NCBI GenBank assembly: GCA_035535015.1
Contig: DATLQU010000058.1
Location: 1 to 9,133 of the forward strand
Length of the DNA: 9,133 nucleotides
DNA from: Palsa-661 sp035535015
GTDB lineage: Bacteria > Actinomycetota > Acidimicrobiia > Acidimicrobiales > UBA8190
Direction of reading: 5' to 3'
Position 1 is the first letter of the stretch; every line of letters begins with the position of its first letter. The position numbers and the translations under genes are program-made. Shown piece after piece: positions 1 to 6,165 of the stretch. Under the pieces are notes generated by a model. It did no database searches. It was not told the DNA's origin and saw nothing but the letters and a program-made list of their open reading frames with translations.

Positions 1-170
1 TGCACGGCTTCGTCAAGGCTGTCCCCAAAGCTGGATATGCCAAAGGGCTCCGCGTGACCGACGTAGTAGCCGTCATCATCCAGTTCCAGGCGGACCATGA
101 CCAAGATGTAGCCGGCAGGCTTGGCGTGAGGGCCCGGGCGCTTTGCGGACCAAATGGTCTGAGCCGTCAT
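1..170 (-). CDS. HicB-like antitoxin-family protein (partial, C-terminus beyond left edge)
   Basis: Fifty-six codons are visible from ATG at 170 before the window edge. After about 20 residues of polar N-terminal extension comes YILVMVRLELDDDGYYVGHA (residues 21-40) and then EPFGISSFGDSLDEAV (41-56). This is the layout of the HicB/UPF0150 fold: a hydrophobic strand, an acidic turn with (D/G)GYYV, a GI-S-GDS segment, then the start of a helix with (D/E)EA. HicB proteins usually neutralise the mRNA interferase HicA, but many orphan members exist. No HicA-like ORF precedes the gene here, and the downstream side is outside the window. The start is supported by GGAG at 176-179, five bases before the ATG. 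The N-terminal extension is longer than in compact HicB proteins. The family assignment is from motif recognition and the toxin-antitoxin role is only an inference. Confidence 0.66.
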   Translation of the reverse strand, partial: MTAQTIWSAKRPGPHAKPAGYILVMVRLELDDDGYYVGHAEPFGISSFGDSLDEAV

Positions 171-355
171 TGGATCTCCAAGGGACACTACCCATCTGCA
201 GCGGCATCTAAGGCGACCACGGACCGTAACCGGAGTGGTGCGCTAGATATCGGCACCCTACTCCTGCGAGTTGATACACGGGACACCGGAAACCATGGTG
301 GTACCGAGTCCCCCGGTCTGAACGGCCCGCTCACCGAAGTGGTCGTCGCCGGTGC
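171..355. other. Intergenic region between the HicB-like gene and the formyltransferase
   Basis: No gene of normal size is supported. On the minus strand AGGAG (265 to 261) stands four bases before a GTG at 256 that opens a 22-residue reading frame ending with TAG at 188-190, 17 bases before the HicB-like ATG. It has no recognisable product and could be chance or a leader peptide. Long plus-strand frames here (for example from 54) continue as antisense of the formyltransferase and have no family-like content. No T-tract terminator follows the formyltransferase stop. Confidence 0.4.
176..190 (-). promoter_or_regulatory. Putative -10 hexamer and Shine-Dalgarno of the HicB-like gene
   Basis: On the minus strand TAGTGT (190 to 185) fits the actinobacterial -10 form TANNNT, and GGAG (179 to 176) lies five bases before the ATG at 170. 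No convincing -35 box is seen. If TAGTGT is the -10, the leader would be very short, so the true promoter may lie further upstream. The ribosome binding site is the firmer of the two calls. Confidence 0.35.
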
Positions 356-1186
356 TCAGCGCACCCCCCGTCGCAGCCGGGTCCACAGATACCCGCCGAG
401 TGTCGGGTGCCAGCGCAGGCGCGACTCGTCGGGGTCGGCCGGCCCGGGAAGATCGGTCAGCGGTTCACCGGCGAGGACACGGTCGACCTGTTCGGCCAGC
501 AGAGGCAGACCGTCGGCCAGGTGCCGGTAGGGATAGGTGGCGATGGAGTCCGCCCGGGTCGGGGTGAATGAGGCGCGGGCCAGGACCCCACCGGTGTCGA
601 TGCCGGCATCGACGCGGTGGACGGTGGTTCCCGCCAGGTCCCTCCGGCCTTCGGCCAGCGCCCAGTACCCGCCGTGGACGCCCCGGTAACGCGGGGTGAT
701 ACCGGCGTGGATGTTGATGAAAGGACAGCCGACCGACGTCAACACGGTGTCGGTGATGATCCGGGTGCCGTTCACCACCACCACCGTCGGCGCCAGATCC
801 CGCAGCAGGGCCACGGCGTCCTGATCGTTCACCGACGTGACCCGGCGGACGTCGGCCAGCGGGGCGACGTCGAGATGCGCCTCCGACAGGATCTCCTGCG
901 TCCGACGCCGTGCCATCCGTCGTAGGACCGGGAGCGCCACGGTGACGAAAGCGATCTGGCCGAGTACCCGGGGCCATCCCAGACGACGGGCGCGACGTCG
1001 GGCCAGGGTGACACGGGGCACCGGCTGCTCCATGACCACCACCACGTCGGGGAACCGTCGGGCCAGGTAGCCGTAGACGATGTTGGTGGGGTCGCCGGGA
1101 CCGGCCAGGAGCACGATCCGACCGGTGCGCCGGGGTTCGCCCGGGTCCGGACCTCCGGACCCCGGACCGCCGGCTACTTCCCCCAC
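356..1186 (-). CDS. Formyltransferase-family protein (Fmt/PurN-like catalytic core)
   Basis: This 276-residue protein carries the formyltransferase catalytic signature. FINIHAGITPRYRGVHGGYW (157-174) supplies the Asn-x-His pair (N158, H160), and HRVDAGIDTGGVLA (190-203) supplies the conserved Asp (D197) that completes the N-H-D triad of enzymes using 10-formyltetrahydrofolate. It is shorter than methionyl-tRNA formyltransferase and lacks an obvious tRNA-binding C-terminal domain. With glycosyltransferases and sulfotransferases around it, N-formylation of an amino sugar on a glycan or its nucleotide-sugar precursor is the likeliest role (inference). Recognisable sequence starts near residue 23 (RIVLLAGPGD). 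The first 22 residues are Gly/Pro-rich, so the true start could be later. The GTG at 1186 overlaps the end of the upstream sulfotransferase by 13 bases, which indicates translational coupling. A housekeeping Fmt or PurN role is unlikely but not excluded. Confidence 0.86.
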   Translation of the reverse strand: MGEVAGGPGSGGPDPGEPRRTGRIVLLAGPGDPTNIVYGYLARRFPDVVVVMEQPVPRVTLARRRARRLGWPRVLGQIAFVTVALPVLRRMARRRTQEILSEAHLDVAPLADVRRVTSVNDQDAVALLRDLAPTVVVVNGTRIITDTVLTSVGCPFINIHAGITPRYRGVHGGYWALAEGRRDLAGTTVHRVDAGIDTGGVLARASFTPTRADSIATYPYRHLADGLPLLAEQVDRVLAGEPLTDLPGPADPDESRLRWHPTLGGYLWTRLRRGVR

Positions 1187-2016
1187 ATCCGGTAACCGAG
1201 GAGTTCGAACAGCTCCTCATTGGCGGCGACGAACGAGGCCTCGAGCGATCTCAGGGCGCTCACGTCGTCGGGATCGACCCGGTCGGCGCTATTCATGGCC
1301 GGGAACGGATGGGGCGAGGACGGGAGTCCGAGCCAGGTGGTCACCCCGGCCGAGACCTCGGGGTCGCTGAACATCCGCTCGCTCTCGACGACGAGGATCC
1401 GGTCGCGCCCCACGGCGTCGAACCACCGTCGCAGCTGTTCGGCGTACCGTCCGCGTGCGGCATACGAGAAATGGAAATGGGCGAAGCTGCGCTCGCCGGC
1501 CAGGAGGAGCTCCGTCGCTCCGGCCAGGCGCTCGTCCTCCAGGGCCAGGGCGACGCCCAGGGGCTCGGTCTCCGCCTTCAGACGGCGCTCGTGCCAGTAG
1601 TGCGAGACCGCCCGCTCGACCGGGTCGCGCAGCACCGCGATGAAGCGCGTCGACGAGGGGAGGTCGCGCGCCACGCGGGCCGGGGTGAGGGGATGGAAGA
1701 GCAGATACGGCGAGGCCTCCCCCGTGACCAGTCCCGGTCGGGCCAGGGGGAAATGCGCCCGGTACCAATTCTCCCCCTTGTCGTAATTCCGATCGAAGTA
1801 GTGGACCTCTTTACGCACCGGCGGCGTGATCGACGGATGCCCCATGAGCCAGGTGAACAGAGACGTGGTCCCACCGCGCTGTGCCCCCAGGATGACGAAA
1901 TCGGGCAGAACCCGACGGGTGGCTGTCATCCGGCGCCACGTTCGCTTGGGCCGGGCGGCGACGCGGCCCAGAGCCACGGCCGCTCGTTGCTTCTTCACTG
2001 TCCCGGTAGCGGCCAC
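1174..2016 (-). CDS. PAPS-dependent sulfotransferase (heparan/NDST-type fold)
   Basis: The protein is about 280 residues from GTG 2016. GAQRGGTTSL (44-53) is the 5'-phosphosulfate-binding loop and FIAVLRDPVERAVSHY (125-140) is the 3'-phosphate-binding motif. KEVHYFD (69-75) matches the segment found after the PSB loop in heparan-sulfate-type enzymes, and the usual length for this domain is 250-300 residues. It would transfer sulfate from PAPS to a hydroxyl or amino group of a sugar, probably in the cytoplasm, since no signal peptide or membrane segment is seen. It overlaps the downstream formyltransferase by 13 bases. The frame is open from TTG 2028, but TATTGT at 2025-2030 looks like a -10 element, which favours GTG 2016 as a leaderless start. 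GTG 1998 and ATG 1929 are also possible, because conserved sequence begins only near VLPDFVILGAQ. Confidence 0.88.
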   Translation of the reverse strand: MAATGTVKKQRAAVALGRVAARPKRTWRRMTATRRVLPDFVILGAQRGGTTSLFTWLMGHPSITPPVRKEVHYFDRNYDKGENWYRAHFPLARPGLVTGEASPYLLFHPLTPARVARDLPSSTRFIAVLRDPVERAVSHYWHERRLKAETEPLGVALALEDERLAGATELLLAGERSFAHFHFSYAARGRYAEQLRRWFDAVGRDRILVVESERMFSDPEVSAGVTTWLGLPSSPHPFPAMNSADRVDPDDVSALRSLEASFVAANEELFELLGYRMWGK

Positions 2017-2024
2017 TCGCCGAC

Positions 2025-2030
2025 ACAATA
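2025..2030 (-). promoter_or_regulatory. Putative -10 element of the sulfotransferase-formyltransferase operon
   Basis: Minus-strand TATTGT fits TANNNT and lies 8 nt before the GTG at 2016, the geometry of a leaderless actinobacterial transcript. A TTGGAC sits further upstream (about 22 nt spacer), too far for a standard -35. The hexamer overlaps the alternative TTG start at 2028, arguing against that start. Confidence 0.35.
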
Positions 2031-2059
2031 AGACATCGTCTGTTCACCGACGGTCCAAC

Positions 2060-2065
2060 TAGAGT
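2060..2065 (+). promoter_or_regulatory. Putative -10 element of the GT14 gene (leaderless start)
   Basis: TAGAGT fits TANNNT and is followed by exactly 7 nt and then the GTG start at 2073, so transcription could begin at the start codon itself. A GGAG at 2067-2070 is only two bases from the GTG, too close for a normal Shine-Dalgarno, which also favours a leaderless reading. No -35 is evident. Confidence 0.4.
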
Positions 2066-2072
2066 CGGAGCG

Positions 2073-3062
2073 GTGGCGACACCCACCGCTCCACCGTTCC
2101 GGGTCGCCTACCTGATCTTGAGCCATCACCGGCCGGACCTGGTGGAGACGCTGGCCGAGCGGGTGCTGCAGCTCTCCCCGGCCGGTTCCGTGGTCGTGCA
2201 CCACGATGTCTCCGCTCCCAGCCTTCCCTGGTCCGGCGTGGCTCCGGCGCGGGTGCACTTCGTGGAGCGCACGCGTGTGCTGTGGGGAGACTGGTCGATC
2301 GTGGAGGCGTCGCGGCGGCTGCTCCGCTACGCCGTCGATGAGCTCGACGCCGACTGGTTCGTCTTTCTCTCCGGTGAGGACCGGCCCGTGGTCGACCTGG
2401 CCCGCTGGGAACGTGAGATGCAGATGGCCCACATCGACGGCCTGGTCCCGGCGCGGCTGGTCGACCGCAGGCCGTCGTTCGGACGCGCACCCACGGCGGG
2501 CGACATCAACTTCGTGCGCTACTCGTACCGCTGGCGCGCCCTTCCCCCCGTTGCCGGTGTCGCCCGCCGTGGCGTCGACCTGGCCCGGCGGGTGAGCCGC
2601 TACACCCAACCGCTTTTCAAGATCGAGTACACCGACCGACGCGACCGCTTCTTCCTCGCCCTGCCCCGGCGCCGGAGCCTTCCCCCGGGGTGGCTCTTCT
2701 ACACCGGTCCGCAGTGGATGGCCTTCGGACGGCGCGCCGCCGGGGTCGTCCTCGACGCCGACGAGACGGTGGTCGAGTGGTTCCGCCAGACCTGGATCCC
2801 GGACCAGTCTTTCTTCCATTCGGTGCTCCACAACCGGCCGGAGTTGGTTCTGCGCCAGACCCCACTCACCTATGTGGTCCCCCACGCCACCAAGAAACTC
2901 CGAGGGGACATGATTCTCCGCCACGACGATCTCGGGTCCATCGAGAGTTCGGGGGCCGCCTTCGCCCGCAAGTTCGATGTCGCCGTCGATGCCGCCGCCC
3001 TGGCCGCCGTCGACGCCTCGGTAGATGCGGCCGCGTCGCACAACGAGCGACCGACCCCCTGA
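2073..3062 (+). CDS. GT14-family glycosyltransferase (core-2/I-branching enzyme or xylosyltransferase-like)
   Basis: The 329 residues follow the Branch (GT14) domain throughout. VAYLILSHHRPDLVETL (11-27) is the N-terminal Rossmann strand and loop, WGDWSIVEASRRLL (71-84) and FVFLSGEDRPV (97-107) are the two central signatures, YTGPQWMAFGR (210-220) is the acceptor-side motif, and WIPDQSFFHSVLHNRPE (241-257) corresponds to the catalytic segment. GT14 enzymes are metal-independent, inverting transferases of N-acetylglucosamine or xylose from UDP-sugars. Bacterial members sit in capsule or exopolysaccharide loci. No membrane segment or signal peptide is seen, so it probably acts at the cytoplasmic face. 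One oddity is Gln245 where the family normally has the catalytic-base Glu (PDE or PAE-SFFH). The start is GTG 2073. The gene diverges from the sulfotransferase and converges on the GT2-like gene 11 bp beyond its stop. Donor and acceptor are unknown. Confidence 0.88.
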   Translation: MATPTAPPFRVAYLILSHHRPDLVETLAERVLQLSPAGSVVVHHDVSAPSLPWSGVAPARVHFVERTRVLWGDWSIVEASRRLLRYAVDELDADWFVFLSGEDRPVVDLARWEREMQMAHIDGLVPARLVDRRPSFGRAPTAGDINFVRYSYRWRALPPVAGVARRGVDLARRVSRYTQPLFKIEYTDRRDRFFLALPRRRSLPPGWLFYTGPQWMAFGRRAAGVVLDADETVVEWFRQTWIPDQSFFHSVLHNRPELVLRQTPLTYVVPHATKKLRGDMILRHDDLGSIESSGAAFARKFDVAVDAAALAAVDASVDAAASHNERPTP

Positions 3063-3079
3063 GGACCTCGACGTCAGGG
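3057..3079. terminator. Short inverted repeat spanning both convergent stop codons
   Basis: CCCTGA (3057-3062) and TCAGGG (3074-3079) are perfect complements separated by 11 nt. The left arm contains the TGA of the GT14 gene and the right arm contains the stop codon of the minus-strand GT2-like gene. There is no T-tract, and an alternative inner GAGG/CCTC pairing is possible. It could be a weak bidirectional terminator, or simply a by-product of two facing stop codons. Confidence 0.25.
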
Positions 3080-4084
3080 CACCCGAGCCGCGGCAAGCTC
3101 CCGGGCCTCGTACCAGCGGTGGCTGCTCGACGGATCGGGCCACGGCTCCAGGTGCACCCCGAGCTTCGGCTCGTGCGAGGTGAGGGAATCGACCTTGTCC
3201 CACTGGCCCCGGTACACGGCGTCCAGGGTTTCGAAACGCTTCTTGATGCTGCTGTTGCCCACCGAGTCGTTGTAGCCGTTTCGGTCCTGGCCGCCGCACA
3301 GCAATTCCATCCGCTCCCGGGTGGCGGACTCTTCGCGGTAGGGGAAATGGTGGGTGATGACGCCTCCCTCCGGCTCGATCACGGGAACGCCCATGACGAC
3401 GGTGGCGCCGTGAAAGCCGGGAAGGCTCCCGAGGAAGGGGCCCTGCCGGTCGAATCGCTGGAGCGGGTGCTTCCAGTGGGGTTGGTCGCAGTAACGCGGC
3501 GCATCGGGAACGAAGAGTTCGCACATGGGTTGGAAGTCGATGGGATGGAATCCCGGGATGTACCCCGGCGCAGTCGTGGGGAAATGGTTGTAGTAGGTGC
3601 TTCCCACCAGACGGAAGCGCCGATCGAGCCCGCGCACGTAGTCGGCGATGGTGGTGCCCTCGGGGCCTTCGGGAAACTCGTCGCCGTCCAACCAGAGCCA
3701 CCAGATGTGGGGATCCCCCGCGGCCAGCGAGATCCGGGCCACCACGGCGTTCATGAAGAGGATCCGGATGCGTTCGTCATAGACGTCGGTACGGAACGAC
3801 TCGGCCAGTTCCGCCCCGGCGGCCGTGGCCCGGTCCACGGTGGCGTCGGTGGAGGCGTTGTCCACCAGGTACACCTTTTCGATGCCTTGGGCCAAGGCGT
3901 TGCGCACGGTGGCCTCGACCACGTCCTGCTCCATCCACGTGCCGAGCACAGCGAAGACACGGACGTCGGGGAGGGTGTCGGGATGGACCGGATTGGCCTC
4001 GGACAACGGGCGGCGCTTTTGACGGCGGGCCGAACGGCTCCCGTCGGCGCGGCCCGTCAGCCGCCTGATGATCCGAGGGTCCAC
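3074..4084 (-). CDS. GT2-like (GT-A fold) glycosyltransferase, copy A of a paralogous pair
   Basis: From GTG 4084 the protein has 336 residues. VFAVLGTWMEQDVVEATVRN (43-62) is the first strand and helix of a GT-A domain, VYLVDNASTDAT (71-82) is the classic nucleotide-sugar-binding D-N-x-S-T-D motif, and WWLWLDGDEFPEG (128-140) carries the metal-binding DxD (D133, D135). QPHWKHPLQRFDR (201-213) and THHFPYR (244-250) are further conserved blocks. It probably transfers a sugar from an NDP-donor during glycan assembly, and no membrane segment is seen. Its paralogue at 7343-8404 is about two-thirds identical by hand count over 260 ungapped positions. The frame stays open upstream to 4342, but codons between 4085 and 4129 (ACA, AGA, TTT, ATT) look non-coding and contain a -10-like TATCAT 7 nt before GTG 4084. 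That start is therefore preferred over ATG 4129. Confidence 0.86.
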   Translation of the reverse strand: MDPRIIRRLTGRADGSRSARRQKRRPLSEANPVHPDTLPDVRVFAVLGTWMEQDVVEATVRNALAQGIEKVYLVDNASTDATVDRATAAGAELAESFRTDVYDERIRILFMNAVVARISLAAGDPHIWWLWLDGDEFPEGPEGTTIADYVRGLDRRFRLVGSTYYNHFPTTAPGYIPGFHPIDFQPMCELFVPDAPRYCDQPHWKHPLQRFDRQGPFLGSLPGFHGATVVMGVPVIEPEGGVITHHFPYREESATRERMELLCGGQDRNGYNDSVGNSSIKKRFETLDAVYRGQWDKVDSLTSHEPKLGVHLEPWPDPSSSHRWYEARELAAARVP

Positions 4085-4091
4085 CCGGCAA

Positions 4092-4097
4092 ATGATA
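4092..4097 (-). promoter_or_regulatory. Putative -10 element of GT2-like copy A (leaderless start)
   Basis: Minus-strand TATCAT differs from TATAAT at one base, lies in a locally AT-rich patch of an otherwise GC-rich region, and is followed by 7 nt and GTG 4084. No ribosome binding site precedes that GTG. The geometry suits leaderless transcription. No clear -35 is visible. Confidence 0.45.
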
Positions 4098-4157
4098 AAC
4101 AGTCTTGTGACCGCCACGGCGCACACCATGAGGGGTCGACGACCAAACGACCCGCTC

Positions 4158-4161
4158 GGAG
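4158..4161 (+). promoter_or_regulatory. Shine-Dalgarno deciding the start at 4169
   Basis: GGAG is followed by 7 nt and GTG ATC AAC. This fixes the start of a gene whose reading frame is open for about 1.5 kb further upstream only because it runs antisense to the GT2-like copy A. The first residues, MINIATVHW, also look like a proper N-terminal beta strand. Confidence 0.6.
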
Positions 4162-4168
4162 CCGGCCT

Positions 4169-5113
4169 GTGATCAACATCGCCACCGTCCACTGGCAGAC
4201 TGACAAATGGATCGACCCCCAGCTCCACTATGTCGAGCGCGCCTTCGACGTCCCCTACCGGGTCTTCGCGTCGCTGAACGGGATCGACGACCAGAGCGCG
4301 GCAAGCCGCTTCCACTTCGCCGCCGACCTTCAGGGAAACCACGCCGCCAAGCTGAACGAGCTCGCCTCCATCATCGCCCGCGACTCGTCACCGTCGGACA
4401 TCCTCATCTTCCTCGACGGTGACGCGTTCCCCATCCGGAGCCTCAGTCCCTGGGTCGAGCAGTGCCTGGCCACCTTCCCCCTGATGGCCGTCCGCCGCGA
4501 CGAGAACCTCGGCGACTGCCAACCTCATCCGTCGTTCTGTGCCACCACCGTGGGTTTCTGGAACACCATCGAAGGAGACTGGCGACCGGGGGGGACGTGG
4601 GTCAACACGGCCGGCCGCCAGGTGGTCGACACCGGCGGCAACCTCCTGGTGAAACTGCGCGACAGCGGCATCGAGTGGCTGCCGCTGCTCCGCACCAATA
4701 CCTACAATCCCCATCCGGTCTGGTTCGGCGTCTACGACCACCGCATCTACCACCACGGCGCCGGCTTCCAGGCCACCCGGGTCGAACGCGTGGACTGGGC
4801 CAGCCGGTACGAGAAGAAGGCGGCCGCCGGCCGGGAGCTCAGGCCCACGCCGCAGAGCCCGAGCCTGGGCATGCTCCGATCCCGGGCCGCCGCCGGCCCC
4901 GGCACCCTGCGCGGTCTCGGACCCGGCGCCATCGCCCGGGCCACGGTGAAGACGGTCCGGCTCCGCCTCGAGCACCGTCACTACGTGAAGCTGACCAAGA
5001 CCGAGCGGGGACGGAACCTGGCCAGCCTGGGCGAGGACGTGTTCCGGGCGCTGTCGGACCACGACGACTTCTTCCTCCGGTTCGACGACACCGTCCTTGC
5101 CGTTGATGGCTGA
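4169..5113 (+). CDS. Putative GT-A-like glycosyltransferase of unassigned family
   Basis: The protein has 314 residues and opens with a beta strand, MINIATVHW, like many GT-A domains. DILIFLDGDAFPI (77-89) is a strand ending in a DxD motif (D83, D85), the expected metal and nucleotide-sugar site. HPSFCATTVGFW (120-131), VVDTGGNLLVKL (152-163) and FGVYDHRIYHHGAGF (186-200) look like the conserved acceptor-side blocks that follow. The C-terminal third (about 215-314) is basic and then helical, with no recognised domain. No signal peptide or membrane helix is seen. I cannot name a CAZy family, so the glycosyltransferase call rests on the DxD context and the neighbours. GGAG at 4158 sets the GTG start. 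The gene diverges from GT2-like copy A and is followed after 6 nt by the second sulfotransferase, probably in one transcript. Confidence 0.72.
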   Translation: MINIATVHWQTDKWIDPQLHYVERAFDVPYRVFASLNGIDDQSAASRFHFAADLQGNHAAKLNELASIIARDSSPSDILIFLDGDAFPIRSLSPWVEQCLATFPLMAVRRDENLGDCQPHPSFCATTVGFWNTIEGDWRPGGTWVNTAGRQVVDTGGNLLVKLRDSGIEWLPLLRTNTYNPHPVWFGVYDHRIYHHGAGFQATRVERVDWASRYEKKAAAGRELRPTPQSPSLGMLRSRAAAGPGTLRGLGPGAIARATVKTVRLRLEHRHYVKLTKTERGRNLASLGEDVFRALSDHDDFFLRFDDTVLAVDG

Positions 5114-5119
5114 ATCCCG

Positions 5120-6091
5120 GTGACCGACCACCGGTCGCCGACGCCCCCGGGGGCGTCCGGGGGCACGTGCGTGTTCGTCATCGGCATGCACCGCAGCGGC
5201 ACCTCGGCCGTCACCGGTGCGCTGGCCCAGCTGGGCCTGGCCGGACCCTCGGGGGACGACCTCATCGGCGCCACGGCCTCCAACCAACGGGGCCACTACG
5301 AGAGCAAGCTCCTCACACGTGTCGACAACCAGCTCCTCCACCTTCTCGGTGGGACCTGGTCGGCGCCCCCGGCCCGCCAACCGGGCTGGGAACTCGAGAG
5401 ACGCTTCGTGGGATTGCGGCCGGCCGCCGGCCGGGCCTTCGACAAGACGTTCCCGGCCCGGCCGGTGGCGTGGAAGGACCCGCGCAACTGCCTCGTCCTG
5501 CCTTTCTGGCGCTCCGTGGTGACGCCTCCGGTGGCCGCCGTGCTCGTCTACCGCGACGGCCTCGAAGTGGCCCGGTCGCTCCACGCCCGCAGCCAGGTCA
5601 ACCTGACCCACGGCCTCGCCCTGTGGGAGCGCTACGTGCGCACCTCGTGCACCGATCTGGACGGGGTCGCCACCTTCGTGGTCGAGTACGGCCGCCTGCT
5701 CGAGAATCCGTCCTCGTTCTGTGACAGCGTCATCGCCTTTCTGGCCGACGTGGGGATCACCGTGGACGACACGCGATTGCCGGCGGCGGTCTCTTCGCTC
5801 GACGGCGGACTGCGCCACTCCCGGGCGCCGATCGACGGGCCCGCTGCAGTAGTCGACCATCGGCATCTCCTGGACACCCTTCGGGAGTTCGACGGCCCGC
5901 ATCAGCCCTGGCGTGCGCCCGACCTCGGCGCCGAGCCGGAATGGGTCGAGGACGTCCTCTCCCTGCGACGTGAGTACGAGGTCTTGAACCGCCAGGTCCG
6001 CTCGTCGCGGGCCATGCGTCTCGTCGACGGGTGGTGGCGGCTACGCGGGAGCCGACGGCCGCCACCCCGGAAGGACGAGGACGACCGGTAG
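5120..6091 (+). CDS. Sulfotransferase-family protein (GMHRSGTS type)
   Basis: Of 323 residues, VFVIGMHRSGTSAVTGAL (18-35) is a strand plus the 5'-phosphosulfate-binding loop in the GMHRSGTS form typical of bacterial sulfotransferases in polysaccharide clusters. VAWKDPRNCLVLPFW (116-130) and VLVYRDGLEVARSL (141-154) provide the K-D-P-R segment and the 3'-phosphate-binding Arg/Ser motif. It differs clearly from the sulfotransferase at 1174-2016, which has the GAQRGGTTS form, so two acceptor positions or two substrates are likely (inference). The tail from about 280 (REYEVLNRQVRSSRAMRLVD) is charged and probably helical, as often seen in glycan-locus enzymes, and ends in a basic and acidic stretch. 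GTG 5120 begins 6 nt after the preceding stop, which indicates an operon. The family also contains proteins whose activity is unproven. Confidence 0.8.
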   Translation: MTDHRSPTPPGASGGTCVFVIGMHRSGTSAVTGALAQLGLAGPSGDDLIGATASNQRGHYESKLLTRVDNQLLHLLGGTWSAPPARQPGWELERRFVGLRPAAGRAFDKTFPARPVAWKDPRNCLVLPFWRSVVTPPVAAVLVYRDGLEVARSLHARSQVNLTHGLALWERYVRTSCTDLDGVATFVVEYGRLLENPSSFCDSVIAFLADVGITVDDTRLPAAVSSLDGGLRHSRAPIDGPAAVVDHRHLLDTLREFDGPHQPWRAPDLGAEPEWVEDVLSLRREYEVLNRQVRSSRAMRLVDGWWRLRGSRRPPPRKDEDDR

Positions 6092-6106
6092 GCCGACCGG
6101 CGACCC

Positions 6107-6142
6107 AGTGGCAGTGGCAGTGGCGGTGGCGGTGGCGGTGGC
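6107..6142. repeat. Hexanucleotide tandem repeat (RGTGGC)6 between convergent genes
   Basis: Three copies of AGTGGC are followed by three of GGTGGC and a partial GGTG. It lies in the 64-bp gap between the second sulfotransferase and the beta-propeller gene, outside both coding sequences. On the plus strand it would read as alternating Val and Ala, but no gene context supports translation. Such a tract is prone to copy-number change by slippage. Confidence 0.9.
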
Positions 6143-6147
6143 GGTGA

Positions 6148-6165
6148 TGCCGTGTCTAGTCGGCA
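6148..6165. terminator. Weak hairpin over the end of the beta-propeller gene
   Basis: TGCCG (6148-6152) pairs with CGGCA (6161-6165) around an 8-nt loop that includes the TAG stop codon of the minus-strand gene (6156-6158). The stem can be extended through a bulge with GGTG/CACC. There is no T-tract on either side, so a terminator role is only possible. Confidence 0.2.

Noticed and set aside
54..530. Plus-strand frame at the left edge
   Set aside because: It overlaps the HicB-like gene and the formyltransferase on the other strand and has no recognisable sequence.
1995..3701. Long minus-strand open frame (568 codons)
   Set aside because: It crosses GT14 on the opposite strand and GT2-like copy A in a wrong frame. 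High GC keeps frames open, and the translation has no family motif.
2690..4168. Plus-strand frame running for about 1.5 kb into the gene at 4169
   Set aside because: It is antisense to GT2-like copy A, whose motifs are unmistakable, and its translation is Arg/Gly/Pro-rich without domains. Only the part from GTG 4169 with its GGAG is real.
4388..5902. Long minus-strand open frame opposite the GT-A-like and sulfotransferase genes
   Set aside because: Both plus-strand genes have clear motifs. The minus frame reads as low-complexity Gly/Arg/Val sequence, typical of antisense in GC-rich DNA.
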